This document shows, piece after piece, positions 25,004-37,517 of a stretch of DNA of 49,630 nucleotides. This stretch comes from Candidatus Rokuibacteriota bacterium. GTDB lineage: Bacteria > Methylomirabilota > Methylomirabilia > Rokubacteriales > CSP1-6. Position 1 is the stretch's first letter. The number at the start of each line of letters is the position of its first letter. The stretch is from the NCBI GenBank assembly GCA_016184365.1, contig JACPCW010000097.1, positions 1-49,630 of the forward strand. Direction: 5' to 3'. The notes under the pieces were generated by a model, which was not told the DNA's origin, made no database searches, and saw only the letters and a list, made by a program, of their open reading frames with translations. The translations under genes and the position numbers were made by a program.

Positions 25004-26200
25004 ATGCTGACCGTCGAAGAAGCGCTCGAGCAGATTCTTTCCCGCGTGCAGCCGCTCCAGACCGAGCGGGCCGACCTGTTCGACGCGCTCGGGCGCGTGC
25101 TCGCCGAGCCGATCGTCTCCCGCCGCGAGATTCCGCCGTGGGCGAACTCGTCGATGGACGGCTACGCCGTCCGCGCCGCTGACACGGGCTCCGTCGAGCT
25201 CACCGTCGTGGGTCGCATCGCGGCCGGTTCGATGCCGACGCGCGGCGTCGGCGCCGGCGAGACGATGCGCATCTTCACCGGCGCGCCGATGCCGGCCGGC
25301 GCCGACGCCGTCGTGCCGCAGGAAGACGTCGTCGCGACCGACGGGCACATCCGGCTGTCGACGCGGGTCGAGCCGGGCGCGTACGTCCGCACGGCGGGGG
25401 AAGACGTCCGCGTCGGCGACCGCGTGCTCGACGCCGGCCAGGTGCTGCGCGCGGCGGAGATCGGGCTCCTCGCGACGCTCGGCTACACGCAGGTCCTCGT
25501 GTACCGCCGGCCGCGCGTCGCGGTGCTGTCGACCGGCAACGAGCTCGCCGATCTCGGCACGGAGCCGGCCGCGGGCCAGATCCCGAACACGAACACGTAC
25601 GCGCTGATGGCGCAGATCCTCGAGACGGGTGGCGAACCGATCAACCTCGGCGTGGCGCCCGATCGCATCGAGGTCATCGAAGAGCGCCTGCGTGCGGGGC
25701 TCACCGCCGACATGCTCGTGTCGTCGGCGGGCGTGTCCGTCGGCGATCTCGACCTCGTGAAGGCGGCGCTGACGAAGCTCGGCGCCGAGCTCCACCTGTG
25801 GCAGGTGTCGATGCGACCGGGCAAGCCGATCACGTTCGGCTCGGTCGCCGGCCGGCCGGTGTTCGGCCTGCCGGGCAACCCGGTGTCCGCGATGGTGACG
25901 TTCGAGCTCTTCGTCCGACCGGCGCTCCGGCGCCTCGCGGGCCATCGCGCGCTCGAGCGGCCTCGCATCCGCGCGCGCGCGACGGGGCGCATCGCGAACC
26001 CCGGACCGCGGCGGGGGTACCTGCGTGTGACACTCGCGAGAGAAGACGGCGGGTGGGCCGCCACGCTCACCGGCGACCAGGGCTCCGCGATTCTCTCGTC
26101 GATGGTGCGCGCGGACGGTCTTGCCGTCGTGCCGGGTGACACGATCGTCGAGACGGGCGGAGACGTCGAGGTCATCGTCTTGAAGGGGTTTGGCGGTTAG
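25004..26200 (+). CDS. moeA: molybdopterin molybdenumtransferase MoeA
   Basis: MoeA inserts molybdate into adenylylated molybdopterin to give Moco. The protein has 398 residues with the full domain set: VEEALEQILSRVQPL, PPWANSSMDGYAVRAAD, IFTGAPMPAGADAVVPQED, VLSTGNELADLG, VSSAGVSVGDLDLVK, SMRPGKPITFG, FGLPGNPVSAMVTFELFVRP and a C-terminal beta-barrel domain. It serves the formate dehydrogenase encoded earlier; moaA lies 21 kb downstream. It appears to be transcribed alone. Confidence 0.95.
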   Translation: MLTVEEALEQILSRVQPLQTERADLFDALGRVLAEPIVSRREIPPWANSSMDGYAVRAADTGSVELTVVGRIAAGSMPTRGVGAGETMRIFTGAPMPAGADAVVPQEDVVATDGHIRLSTRVEPGAYVRTAGEDVRVGDRVLDAGQVLRAAEIGLLATLGYTQVLVYRRPRVAVLSTGNELADLGTEPAAGQIPNTNTYALMAQILETGGEPINLGVAPDRIEVIEERLRAGLTADMLVSSAGVSVGDLDLVKAALTKLGAELHLWQVSMRPGKPITFGSVAGRPVFGLPGNPVSAMVTFELFVRPALRRLAGHRALERPRIRARATGRIANPGPRRGYLRVTLAREDGGWAATLTGDQGSAILSSMVRADGLAVVPGDTIVETGGDVEVIVLKGFGG

Positions 26201-26219
26201 TGCGGGATATCCCCGCGCG

Positions 26220-26249
26220 TTGACTTGGTTTTCCGCCGTGTGCTACGGT
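26220..26249 (+). promoter_or_regulatory. sigma-70 type promoter of the cpoB-like gene
   Basis: TTGACT (26220-26225) and TACGGT (26244-26249) with an 18-base spacer. The -10 ends 8 bases before the ATG at 26258, so the mRNA would have almost no leader. Confidence 0.6.
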
Positions 26250-26257
26250 CGCCCGCG

Positions 26258-27064
26258 ATGACGCGACCGCTCGTGGCTCTCGTCGTCGTCGTCACGATCG
26301 CAGCGAGCGGGTGCGCATGGCGCGGCGACGTCAAGCGACTGCGCGCCGAGGTCAGGCACCTCACCGAAGCCGTCAACACCCTGTCCCAGCCGCCGTCACC
26401 GCCGCCGCCCGTCTCGGACGAGCGCGCGCGCGCCGACCTCAAGACGCTGAGCGCGCAGGTCACCGCCGTCGAATCGCGGCTCGCCGAAACCTCCGGCCAG
26501 CTCCAGCGACTCGACGCGCGACTCGACACGGCGGACCGCGTCGCGCAGGACACGACCGCGAAGCTCGACAGCATCCAGGCGGCCGTCACCAAGCTCGAGG
26601 CGAATCCGGCGCCACGCGCGACACCGCCGCCGCCACCGTCGGGCGGTGGAGCCGCCGCGCTGCGCGTGACGCTGTCGCCGGAACGGGCCTACGCCGCGGC
26701 GCTCAAGATGTTCCGCGCGCGCGAGCACGGGCAGGCCGTGCTCGACTTTCTCGACTTCCTCGCGCGGCATCCGAAGCACCGGCTCGCGGGGAACGCGCAG
26801 TACTGGATCGGCGAGGCGTACTTCGTCCAGCGCGATTACCGGCAGGCGGTCGTCGAGTTCGAGAAGGTGCTGGAGCACGGCCTCGGCCATCCCAAGGTGC
26901 CGGACGCCCTGCTGCGCACCGGCATGGCGTGGCACAACGTGCGCGACACGCAGCGCGCGGTCGACATCTGGAAGCGCGTCATGCGCGAGTATCCGAAGTC
27001 CGACGCCGCCCGCAAGGCCGAGACGCTCCTCGCGAGCGTCGGCCCCGCCGCCACCAGCCGCTGA
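26258..27064 (+). CDS. cpoB: CpoB/YbgF-like lipoprotein (coiled coil plus TPR)
   Basis: 268 residues. A lipoprotein signal with lipobox IAASGC puts the lipid Cys at residue 19. A coiled coil follows (about 22-115: VKRLRAEVRHLTEAVNTL, LKTLSAQVTAVESRLAETSGQLQRLDARLDTADRV), then a Pro/Gly linker and C-terminal TPR repeats (YAAALKMFRAREHGQAVLDFLDFLARHPKHRLAGNAQYWIGEAYF...). This is the CpoB/YbgF plan, which couples peptidoglycan synthesis to Tol-Pal constriction. No tol or pal gene is nearby, so the exact role is inferred. I rejected an upstream ATG at 26225 because it lies on the promoter. Confidence 0.82.
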   Translation: MTRPLVALVVVVTIAASGCAWRGDVKRLRAEVRHLTEAVNTLSQPPSPPPPVSDERARADLKTLSAQVTAVESRLAETSGQLQRLDARLDTADRVAQDTTAKLDSIQAAVTKLEANPAPRATPPPPPSGGGAAALRVTLSPERAYAAALKMFRAREHGQAVLDFLDFLARHPKHRLAGNAQYWIGEAYFVQRDYRQAVVEFEKVLEHGLGHPKVPDALLRTGMAWHNVRDTQRAVDIWKRVMREYPKSDAARKAETLLASVGPAATSR

Positions 27065-27127
27065 CCGTATCCGATCCGAGTCGTTGCGCCCGGCGTCGCC
27101 GGGCCGGGATACTGCTCGGCGTCCGTC

Positions 27128-28054
27128 ATGCGCATCCTGCGATCCGGCGACTCCGAGTATCCGCCGCTGCTCCGCACGGTGGCGCCGCGCCCGACGCTGT
27201 GGGTACGCGGGGAGATCGTCGCCGACGACGCGCTGGCGATTGCGATCGTCGGGTCGCGCAACGCGACCGACTACGGACTCCAGCAGGCTGAAGGGCTTGC
27301 CGCCGATCTCGCCGCACGCGGCGTCACGATCGTCTCCGGACTCGCGCGCGGCATCGACACCGCCGCGCATCGCGGCGCGCTCTCCGCCGGTGGCCGCACC
27401 ATCGCCGTGCTCGGTTCCGGTGTCGACCGCATCTATCCGCCGGAGAACCTGCGCCTCGCGGGTGACATCGAGCGGCGGGGCGCCGTCGTCTCGCACTTTC
27501 CACCGGGGATGCCGCCGCTGCCCGGGCACTTTCCCGCACGCAACCGTGTGATCGCGGGGCTCTCGCTCGGGGTGGTGGTCGTCGAGGCGGCGGAGAAGAG
27601 CGGCGCGCTCATCACCGCATCGCTGGCCGGCGAGCTCGGCCGCGAGGTGTATGCGATTCCGGGGCGTGTCAATTCGACGCAAAGTCGGGGCGCCAACGGC
27701 CTCCTGCAAGACGGTGCTAAACTTGTCCAGGTGTGGACGGACGTCGTGCAAGAATTGCCGGAGACGTGGCGACGTCTCATCCGCGACGTCCCGTCCGATC
27801 CGGGCGATGCGAACCGGCCCGCCGCCCTCAGGGGCGCTCAGAGCACCGAGCGTTCGAGCGAACACGGTCGGGTGATGAACCTGCTCCGGCCCGACGAGCC
27901 CCAGCACATCGAAGACCTGATCGATCGCAGCGGTCTTCCGGCGGCGCGCCTCGCGGCGGTGCTGCTCGCGCTGGAGCTCGACGGACGGGCGCGACAGCTG
28001 GCAGGACAGCGGTGGCTCGCCGCGGGCCGTCAAACCGCGAGGAGAGAAGCGTAG
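27128..28054 (+). CDS. dprA: DNA-processing protein DprA/Smf
   Basis: DprA loads RecA on incoming single-stranded DNA in transformation. The protein has 308 residues with the Rossmann core: IAIVGSRNATDYG, TIVSGLARGIDTAAHRGAL, TIAVLGSGVDRIYPPEN, PARNRVIAGLSLGVVVVEAAEKSGALITA, VYAIPGRVNS, and a C-terminal winged-helix-like domain (PQHIEDLIDRSGLPAARLAAVLLALELDG). A possible promoter, TTGCGC (27084-27089) and GATACT (27108-27113) with 18 bases between, lies upstream. The stop overlaps the topA start, a common dprA-topA pairing. Confidence 0.95.
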   Translation: MRILRSGDSEYPPLLRTVAPRPTLWVRGEIVADDALAIAIVGSRNATDYGLQQAEGLAADLAARGVTIVSGLARGIDTAAHRGALSAGGRTIAVLGSGVDRIYPPENLRLAGDIERRGAVVSHFPPGMPPLPGHFPARNRVIAGLSLGVVVVEAAEKSGALITASLAGELGREVYAIPGRVNSTQSRGANGLLQDGAKLVQVWTDVVQELPETWRRLIRDVPSDPGDANRPAALRGAQSTERSSEHGRVMNLLRPDEPQHIEDLIDRSGLPAARLAAVLLALELDGRARQLAGQRWLAAGRQTARREA

Positions 28055-30306
28055 TGGCGAAGCGGTCGTCGTTGGTGGTCGTCGAGTCTCCGACGAAGGT
28101 GAAGACCATCCAGAAGTACCTGGACGGCAACTTCGTCGTGAAGGCGTCGATGGGACACGTGCGCGATCTCCCGAAGTCCAAGATGGGCGTCGACTTCAAG
28201 AAGAAGATCCTCAAGCCGGAGTACGTCGTGTCGCCGTCCAAGAAAAAGGTCCTGGACGAGCTGAAGAAGGCGGCCGCGGAGGCGGACATCCTCTACGTCG
28301 CGACCGACCCGGACCGCGAGGGCGAGGCGATCGGCTGGCACCTCGCGGAAGAGCTCGCCGTCGACAAGCGCAAGGTCTTCCGCATCACGTTCAACGAGAT
28401 CACGGAGCGCGCGGTGCGCGCCGCGTTCGAGCGGCCCGGCAAGATCGATCTCAAGAAGGTCGATGCCCAGCAGGCGCGGCGCGTCCTCGACCGGCTCGTC
28501 GGCTACAAGCTGTCGCCGCTGCTCTGGGACAAGGTCCAGCGCGGCCTGTCCGCCGGGCGCGTCCAGTCCGTGGCGGTGCGGCTCGTCGTCGATCGCGAGC
28601 GCGAGATCGAGGGCTTCCAGAAGGAAGAGTACTGGTCGCTGCACGCGCGGCTGTCGCCGGACGGGCGGCCGGAGTTCGAGGCGACGCTCCGCGAGGTCGA
28701 CGGCGAGAAGCCGTCGCTGCCGGACGAGGCCACGACGCGCGCGGTCATGGCGTCGCTCGACGGCGCGACCTTCCGCGTGCGGTCCGTCACGCGCGGGGAG
28801 CGAAAGCGGAACGCGGCGCCGCCGTTCATCACGTCGACGCTCCAGCAGGAAGCGGGACGCCGGCTCGGATTCTCGGCGAAGAAGACCATGACGATCGCGC
28901 AGCAGCTCTACGAAGGCGTGGAGCTGCCGAAGGACGGCCAGGTCGGTCTCATCACGTACATGCGGACCGACTCCGTGCGCATCGCCGGCGAGGCGCAGGA
29001 CGAGGCGCGCGCGCTGGTGACCAAGCGGTGGGGCCGGCAGTACCTGCCCGACACGCCGCCCGTGTACAAGTCGCGCGGCAGCGCCCAGGAAGCGCACGAG
29101 GCCATTCGGCCCGCGGAAGTGCGCCGCGATCCGAAGAGCGTCGCGCGCGCGCTGACGAAGGATCAGCTCGCGCTCTACCGGCTGATCTGGGAGCGCTTCG
29201 TCTCGAGCCAGATGATGCCCGCCGTCTACGACACGGTCGCCGCCGACATCGAAGCCGGCCGCGCCGTCTTTCGCGCCCAGGGCTCGACGCTCAGGTTCGA
29301 CGGCTTCATGGCCGTGTACGTCGAGAGCCGCGAGGACGAGACGCCGTCGGAGGACGAGGCCGCGGCCGTGGTGCCGCCGCTCGAAGAGGGCGAGATCCTC
29401 GCGCTGCTCGGCCTGGACCCGCGCCAGCACTTCACGCAGCCGCCGCCGCGCTACACGGAAGCGTCGCTGATCAAGGCGCTCGAGGAGCTCGGCATCGGCC
29501 GGCCGTCGACGTACGCGCAGATCCTCGGCACGATCATCAACGACCGTGGCTACGTGCACCGCGAGCGCCGGACGCTCTTCCCCACGGAGCTCGGCGTGAC
29601 CGTGACCGACAAGCTCAGCCCGTTCTTCCCGGAGATCATGGACGTCGAGTTCACGGCGCAGCTCGAGGAGCATCTCGACAACATCGAAGAAGGCGAGCGG
29701 AAGTGGGGCGACGTCGTGCACGAGTTCTACGGCCCCTTCGCGACGGATCTCCTGCGCGCCGAGAAGGAGATGTCGAGCGAGAAGATCGGCGTCGAGACCG
29801 GCGAGGCGTGCCCCGAGTGCGCCAAGCCGCTGATCGAGCGCCGCGGGCGCTTCGGGAAGTTCGTGGCGTGCTCGTCGTACCCGGAGTGCAAGTACACCCG
29901 CGATCTCGGCGGCAAGGAGCGGCCGGAAGACGAGCCGACCGACGAGACGTGCCCGAACTGCGGCAAGCCGATGGTCATCAAGCACGGCCGGTTCGGACGG
30001 TTCGTCGCATGCTCCGGTTACCCGGAGTGCAAGACGACGAAGCCCGTGACGCTCGGGATCAAGTGTCCCGAGGAGAACTGCAAGGGCGAGATCGCCCAGC
30101 GCCGCTCGCGGCGCGGCAAGATCTTCTACGGCTGCTCGGCGTATCCCGACTGCAAGTTCGTCCTGTGGAACCGCCCGGTCGCGGCGCCGTGCCCGACCTG
30201 CCAGGCCGCGTTCATCGTCGACCGCGCCGCGCGCGGCCGTCACTGGCGCGAGTGCGCGCGCGCCACCTGCGACTGGAAGTCGGAGGTCGAGACGACAGTC
30301 GCATGA
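28054..30306 (+). CDS. topA: DNA topoisomerase I
   Basis: Type IA topoisomerase that relaxes negative supercoils. The protein has 750 residues from the GTG at 28054, preceded by GAGGAGAG. Toprim: LVVVESPTKVKTIQKYL and YVATDPDREGEAIGWHL. Active-site Tyr302 is in LITYMRTDSVRI. Four C-terminal zinc-ribbon-type repeats follow (CPECAKPL...CSSYPEC; CPNCGKPM...CSGYPEC; CPEENCKG...CSAYPDC; CPTCQAAF...CARATC). The stop overlaps the xerC ATG (ATGA). Confidence 0.97.
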   Translation: MAKRSSLVVVESPTKVKTIQKYLDGNFVVKASMGHVRDLPKSKMGVDFKKKILKPEYVVSPSKKKVLDELKKAAAEADILYVATDPDREGEAIGWHLAEELAVDKRKVFRITFNEITERAVRAAFERPGKIDLKKVDAQQARRVLDRLVGYKLSPLLWDKVQRGLSAGRVQSVAVRLVVDREREIEGFQKEEYWSLHARLSPDGRPEFEATLREVDGEKPSLPDEATTRAVMASLDGATFRVRSVTRGERKRNAAPPFITSTLQQEAGRRLGFSAKKTMTIAQQLYEGVELPKDGQVGLITYMRTDSVRIAGEAQDEARALVTKRWGRQYLPDTPPVYKSRGSAQEAHEAIRPAEVRRDPKSVARALTKDQLALYRLIWERFVSSQMMPAVYDTVAADIEAGRAVFRAQGSTLRFDGFMAVYVESREDETPSEDEAAAVVPPLEEGEILALLGLDPRQHFTQPPPRYTEASLIKALEELGIGRPSTYAQILGTIINDRGYVHRERRTLFPTELGVTVTDKLSPFFPEIMDVEFTAQLEEHLDNIEEGERKWGDVVHEFYGPFATDLLRAEKEMSSEKIGVETGEACPECAKPLIERRGRFGKFVACSSYPECKYTRDLGGKERPEDEPTDETCPNCGKPMVIKHGRFGRFVACSGYPECKTTKPVTLGIKCPEENCKGEIAQRRSRRGKIFYGCSAYPDCKFVLWNRPVAAPCPTCQAAFIVDRAARGRHWRECARATCDWKSEVETTVA

Positions 30307-31277
30307 AGGACCACTCGCGGTCCTTTCTCCGGCACCTCGAGGTCGAGCGCGGCGCATCGCCCCACACGCTGCGAAGCTACCGGGTCGATCTCGACGACTT
30401 CACCACGTTCTTCGCCCGGACCGTCCCCGACACGCCCGTCAGCGCCGTCGATGCGCGCGTCGTGCGCGCGTGGATCGCGAACCTCCACACGCGCGGCCTG
30501 GCGCCCGCGACGATCGGCCGGCGCCTCGCCGCCCTCCGGAGCTGGTTCAAGTTCCTCGTCCGCCGCGGCGTGCTCGCCGCCAACCCCGCGCGTGACGCGC
30601 GGTCACCGCGCGTGCCGAAGATGCTGCCGAACTTTCTGCCGATCGACGAGGCGAAGACGCTCGTCGACGGCGGGTCCGTCAGCGCCGCGGATCCCGCACG
30701 CGACCGCGCGATTCTCGAGCTGCTGTACGCGAGCGGACTGCGCGTGTCGGAGCTCGCGGGGCTCGACGTCGACGACGTCGAGCGCGCGGACCGGCTCGTG
30801 CGCGTGCACGGCAAGGGCGGCAAGGAGCGCGTCGTGCCGTTCGGCGCCGCCGCCGCCCGCGCGCTCGATCGCTATCTCGCGGCGCGAGGCCATGCCGACG
30901 GCGCGTTCTTCCGGAATCCGCGGGGCGGCCGGCTGTCCGTCCGGTCGATCCACACGATCGTGCGCCGGACCGCCCGCGCGGCGGGCCTGCACCGGCGCGT
31001 CACGCCGCACACGCTCCGTCACAGCTTCGCGACGCATCTGCTCGACAGCGGCGCCGATCTCCGCATGATCCAGGAGCTGCTGGGACACAGCCGCCTGTCG
31101 ACGACGCAGCGCTACACGCACGTCACGCCCGATCGGCTGGCCGCGGTGTACGACCAGGCGCATCCACGTGCGAGGGGGCCTCGACGGGCCCCCCAGACCC
31201 CCCCGTCGCTCGGAACGGCCCCGGCCAAGCCGGGGCCGTCCTCGGCCGCCCCCCGACGCTCGAGGGCCTCGGGATGA
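30303..31277 (+). CDS. xerC: tyrosine recombinase XerC with a repeat-encoded C-terminal tail
   Basis: XerC resolves chromosome dimers at dif together with XerD. The protein has 324 residues. It has an N-terminal SAM-like domain ([26 protein letters not shown]) and the catalytic set Arg147 (ASGLRVSE), Lys172, His236 and Arg239 ([10 protein letters not shown]), His262 ([10 protein letters not shown]) and Tyr271. Normal XerC ends about YDQAHPRA (residue 290). Here the frame runs on through palindromic repeat R7 and adds about 34 Pro/Ala/Arg-rich residues. The stop overlaps the hslV start. Confidence 0.95.
   Translation: MKDHSRSFLRHLEVERGASPHTLRSYRVDLDDFTTFFARTVPDTPVSAVDARVVRAWIANLHTRGLAPATIGRRLAALRSWFKFLVRRGVLAANPARDARSPRVPKMLPNFLPIDEAKTLVDGGSVSAADPARDRAILELLYASGLRVSELAGLDVDDVERADRLVRVHGKGGKERVVPFGAAAARALDRYLAARGHADGAFFRNPRGGRLSVRSIHTIVRRTARAAGLHRRVTPHTLRHSFATHLLDSGADLRMIQELLGHSRLSTTQRYTHVTPDRLAAVYDQAHPRARGPRRAPQTPPSLGTAPAKPGPSSAAPRRSRASG
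31171..31272 (+). repeat. dispersed palindromic repeat, copy R7 (forward), inside the 3' end of xerC
   Basis: Hairpin 1: GGGGGCC (31174-31180) with GGCCCCC (31187-31193), loop TCGACG. Then AGACCCCCCCGTCGCTCGG and hairpin 2 from GGCCCCGGC and GCCGGGGCC around CAA (about 31216-31236). It ends just before the hslV ATG at 31274 and is fully open in the xerC frame. Confidence 0.8.
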
Positions 31278-31819
31278 ACCCGAGTCCCTCTCGACTCCAC
31301 GCCACCACCGTCCTCGCCGTGCGGCATCGCGGCCAGGTCGCCCTCGGCGGTGACGGGCAGGTCTCGATCGGACAGACGATCGTCAAGGCCGGCGCGAAGA
31401 AGGTCCGCAAGCTGCATGGCGACCGCGTGCTCGCCGGATTCGCGGGCGCCGCCGCCGACGCGTTCACGCTGTTCGCGCGCTTCGAGGCGAAGCTCGAGGA
31501 GCATCGTGGCAACCTCCCGCGCGCGGCGGTGGAGCTGGCGAAGGAGTGGCGGACGGATCGCGTGCTGCGGCGGCTCGAGGCGATGCTCGCCGTCGCCGAC
31601 CGCGATCACTCGCTGATCGTCTCCGGGAACGGCGACGTCATCGAGCCGGACGACGGGCTGATCGGGATCGGATCCGGCGGGCCATACGCGCTCGCCGCCG
31701 CGCGCGCGCTCGCCGCCCATTCGGACCTCGACGCCAAGGGCATCGTCGCCGAAGCCATGCGCATCGCGGCCGGGATCTGCGTGTACACGAACGACCACGT
31801 CACCGTCGAGACGCTGTAG
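31274..31819 (+). CDS. hslV: ATP-dependent protease peptidase subunit HslV
   Basis: Proteasome-like peptidase of the HslUV complex. The protein has 181 residues. The mature N-terminal catalytic Thr should be the first of [12 protein letters not shown] (Thr11), which implies a 10-residue propeptide ([10 protein letters not shown]), longer than the single Met of E. coli. IGGDGQ-like [38 protein letters not shown] and the C-terminal [16 protein letters not shown] complete the family pattern. The ATG overlaps the xerC stop; repeat R7 occupies the place of a ribosome-binding site. Confidence 0.95.
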   Translation: MNPSPSRLHATTVLAVRHRGQVALGGDGQVSIGQTIVKAGAKKVRKLHGDRVLAGFAGAAADAFTLFARFEAKLEEHRGNLPRAAVELAKEWRTDRVLRRLEAMLAVADRDHSLIVSGNGDVIEPDDGLIGIGSGGPYALAAARALAAHSDLDAKGIVAEAMRIAAGICVYTNDHVTVETL

Positions 31820-31839
31820 CAGCGCCGGAAGCCAGTCCC

Positions 31840-34061
<2,222 letters not shown>

Positions 34062-34173
34062 GCCCGCGCCGCCAAGCCGCGCTGATGACGTGCATCATGA
34101 CAATTGATTTCCCTGATACCTCCCGATGCCCGAGCATGAGCGGACGGCCGCGAATTCCGACGGGGAGGTTGAG

Positions 34174-35376
34174 GTGACGGACACGAAGACGCTGCTCGAA
34201 TGGTCGGCGAAGTACCACACGCCCAACTACGGCGCGCGCGCGCCGATCTGCCTCGTCCGCGGCGACGGCGTCCGCGTCTGGGACAGCGACGGCCGTGAGT
34301 ATCTCGACTTCGGCTCCGGCCTCGCGGTGACGTCGCTCGGCCATTGCCATCCGCGCGTCACCGGCGCGATCCAGGAGGCGGCGGCCACGCTGCTGCACGT
34401 CTCGAACCTGTATCACTCGGCGCCGCAGATCCATCTGGCGAAGATGCTCACGGACCACTCGTTCGCGGACCGCGCGTTCTTCTGCAACTCGGGCGCGGAG
34501 GCCAACGAGATCGCGATCAAGATCGCGCGCAAGTACGCGCACGATCGCCTGTCGAGCGACCGGTCGGAGATCATCGCCACGAACAACTCGTTCCATGGCC
34601 GGACGTACGCCGCGCTCAGCGCCACGGGCCAGCCGAAGTATCAGCAGGGCTTCGAGCCGCTCGTCCCGGGGTTCAAGCACGTACCGTACAACGACCTGCG
34701 CGCCATGGGGCGCGCGATCGACAATCGCACCGCCGCCGTCCTGGTCGAGCCGATCCAGGGCGAAGGCGGCGTGCACGTGCCGGACGACGATTACCTGCCC
34801 GGCCTCCGCACGCTCTGCGACGAAACCGGCGCGCTGCTGATCCTCGACGAGATCCAGACCGGCATCGGGCGCACCGGTCGCCTGTGGTGCTACGAGCACT
34901 GGGGCGTCGAGCCGGACATCATGACGGTCGCGAAGGCGCTCGCGAACGGCGTGCCGATCGGCGCCATGCTGACGCGTGAAGCGGTGGCGAGCGTGCTGAC
35001 CGCCGGGACGCACGGCACGACGTTCGGCGGGACGCCGTTCGTGTCCTCCGTGGCGCTCGCGACGCTGTCGACCATCATCGACGAGAAGATTCCCGAGCGC
35101 GCGGCGCGGACCGGCCGGTATCTGATGGACGGCCTGCGCCGCATCCAGACCACCGAGCCGGTCGTGAAGACGATCCGCGGGAAGGGGCTGCTCATCGGCG
35201 CCGAGCTGCAGGGCGCGGCCGCGAAGGTCGTCGACGCGTGCCGGGACGCGGGCGTCCTCGTGTTGTCGGCCGGCGAGCAGGTGCTGCGCCTGGCCCCGCC
35301 CCTCGTCGCCACGGAACAGGACTGCGACCGCGCGCTGGACGTCATCGCGGCCGCGCTCGGAAAGCTGCCGAAGTGA
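34174..35376 (+). CDS. argD: acetylornithine aminotransferase
   Basis: PLP enzyme that makes N-acetylornithine. From the GTG at 34174 the protein has 400 residues; GGGGAGG (34162-34168) stands at the right distance before it. An ATG at 34126 in the same frame would add 16 residues but has no Shine-Dalgarno. Family signs: YLDFGSGLAVTSLGHCHPRV, FFCNSGAEANEIAIKIAR, NSFHGRTYAALSATGQPKYQ, LLILDEIQTGIGRTG, TVAKALANGVPIGAM (PLP Lys), HGTTFGGTPF. In the gap 34062-34125 an inverted repeat, TGATG (34083-34087) with CATCA (34093-34097), may be an operator. Confidence 0.94.
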   Translation: MTDTKTLLEWSAKYHTPNYGARAPICLVRGDGVRVWDSDGREYLDFGSGLAVTSLGHCHPRVTGAIQEAAATLLHVSNLYHSAPQIHLAKMLTDHSFADRAFFCNSGAEANEIAIKIARKYAHDRLSSDRSEIIATNNSFHGRTYAALSATGQPKYQQGFEPLVPGFKHVPYNDLRAMGRAIDNRTAAVLVEPIQGEGGVHVPDDDYLPGLRTLCDETGALLILDEIQTGIGRTGRLWCYEHWGVEPDIMTVAKALANGVPIGAMLTREAVASVLTAGTHGTTFGGTPFVSSVALATLSTIIDEKIPERAARTGRYLMDGLRRIQTTEPVVKTIRGKGLLIGAELQGAAAKVVDACRDAGVLVLSAGEQVLRLAPPLVATEQDCDRALDVIAAALGKLPK

Positions 35377-36288
35377 GACACCTCCTCGCCGTGTCCGATC
35401 TCACGCGCGAGTCGGCGCTGCACCTCTTCCAGGTCGCCGCGGATCTCAAGCAGCGTCTGAAGGCGGGCCACCGCGTCGCGCCGCTCGCCGGACGCACGCT
35501 GGCGCTGATCTTCGAGAAGCCGTCGCTCAGAACGCGCGTGACGTTCGAGGTCGGCGTGATCCAGCTCGGCGGCCGCGCGGTGTACCTCCAGGGCGGGGAG
35601 ATCGGCCTCGGCACGCGCGAATCGGTGCCGGACGTCGCGCGGAACCTGTCGCGGTGGGTCGACGGGATCGTCGCGCGGGTGTTCGCGCACTCGACGGTGC
35701 AGACGCTCGCCCACGAGGCATCGATCCCCGTCGTCAACGCGCTCTCGGATTTCGAGCATCCGTGCCAGGCGCTCGCCGACTTCTTCACCCTGTGGGAGCG
35801 CGGCGTCGACTTCACCAAGATGAAGCTCGCGTGGATCGGCGACGGCAACAACGTCTGCCATTCCGTGGTCCTGCTCGGCGCGATGCTCGGGGCCCGCATC
35901 GCGGTGGCGTGTCCGCCGGGATACGAACCGGACGCGGCCGTCCAGGCGCGGGTCCGCCGTGACGCACCCCAGTTCGACCTGACGGAGGACGCGAAGGCCG
36001 CCGCGACCGGCGCCGACGTGATCTACACGGACACGTGGATCAGCATGGGGCAGGAGACGGAGCGCGAAGAGCGCCTGGAGGCGTTCAGCCGCTACCAGGT
36101 CAACGACACGATCCTCGGGTTCGCGAAGCCGTCGGCGCTCGTGATGCACTGCCTGCCGGCGCACCGCGGCGAGGAGATCACCGACGCCGTCCTCGACGGC
36201 CCGCGGTCGATCGTGCTGGATCAGGCCGAGAACCGGCTGCACGCGCAGAAGGCCGTGATCCTCGAGCTGCTCGGCGGGAGTGTCGACG

Positions 36289-36296
<8 letters not shown>
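35373..36296 (+). CDS. argF: ornithine carbamoyltransferase
   Basis: Makes citrulline from ornithine and carbamoyl phosphate. The protein has 307 residues from a GTG overlapping the argD stop. It has the carbamoyl-phosphate loop [73 protein letters not shown] and the ornithine-side motif [14 protein letters not shown]. The 3' end overlaps argG by 8 bases. Confidence 0.96.
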
Positions 36297-37497
<1,201 letters not shown>

Positions 37498-37517
37498 GCG
37501 CCCCGGCGCCGGCGCGC

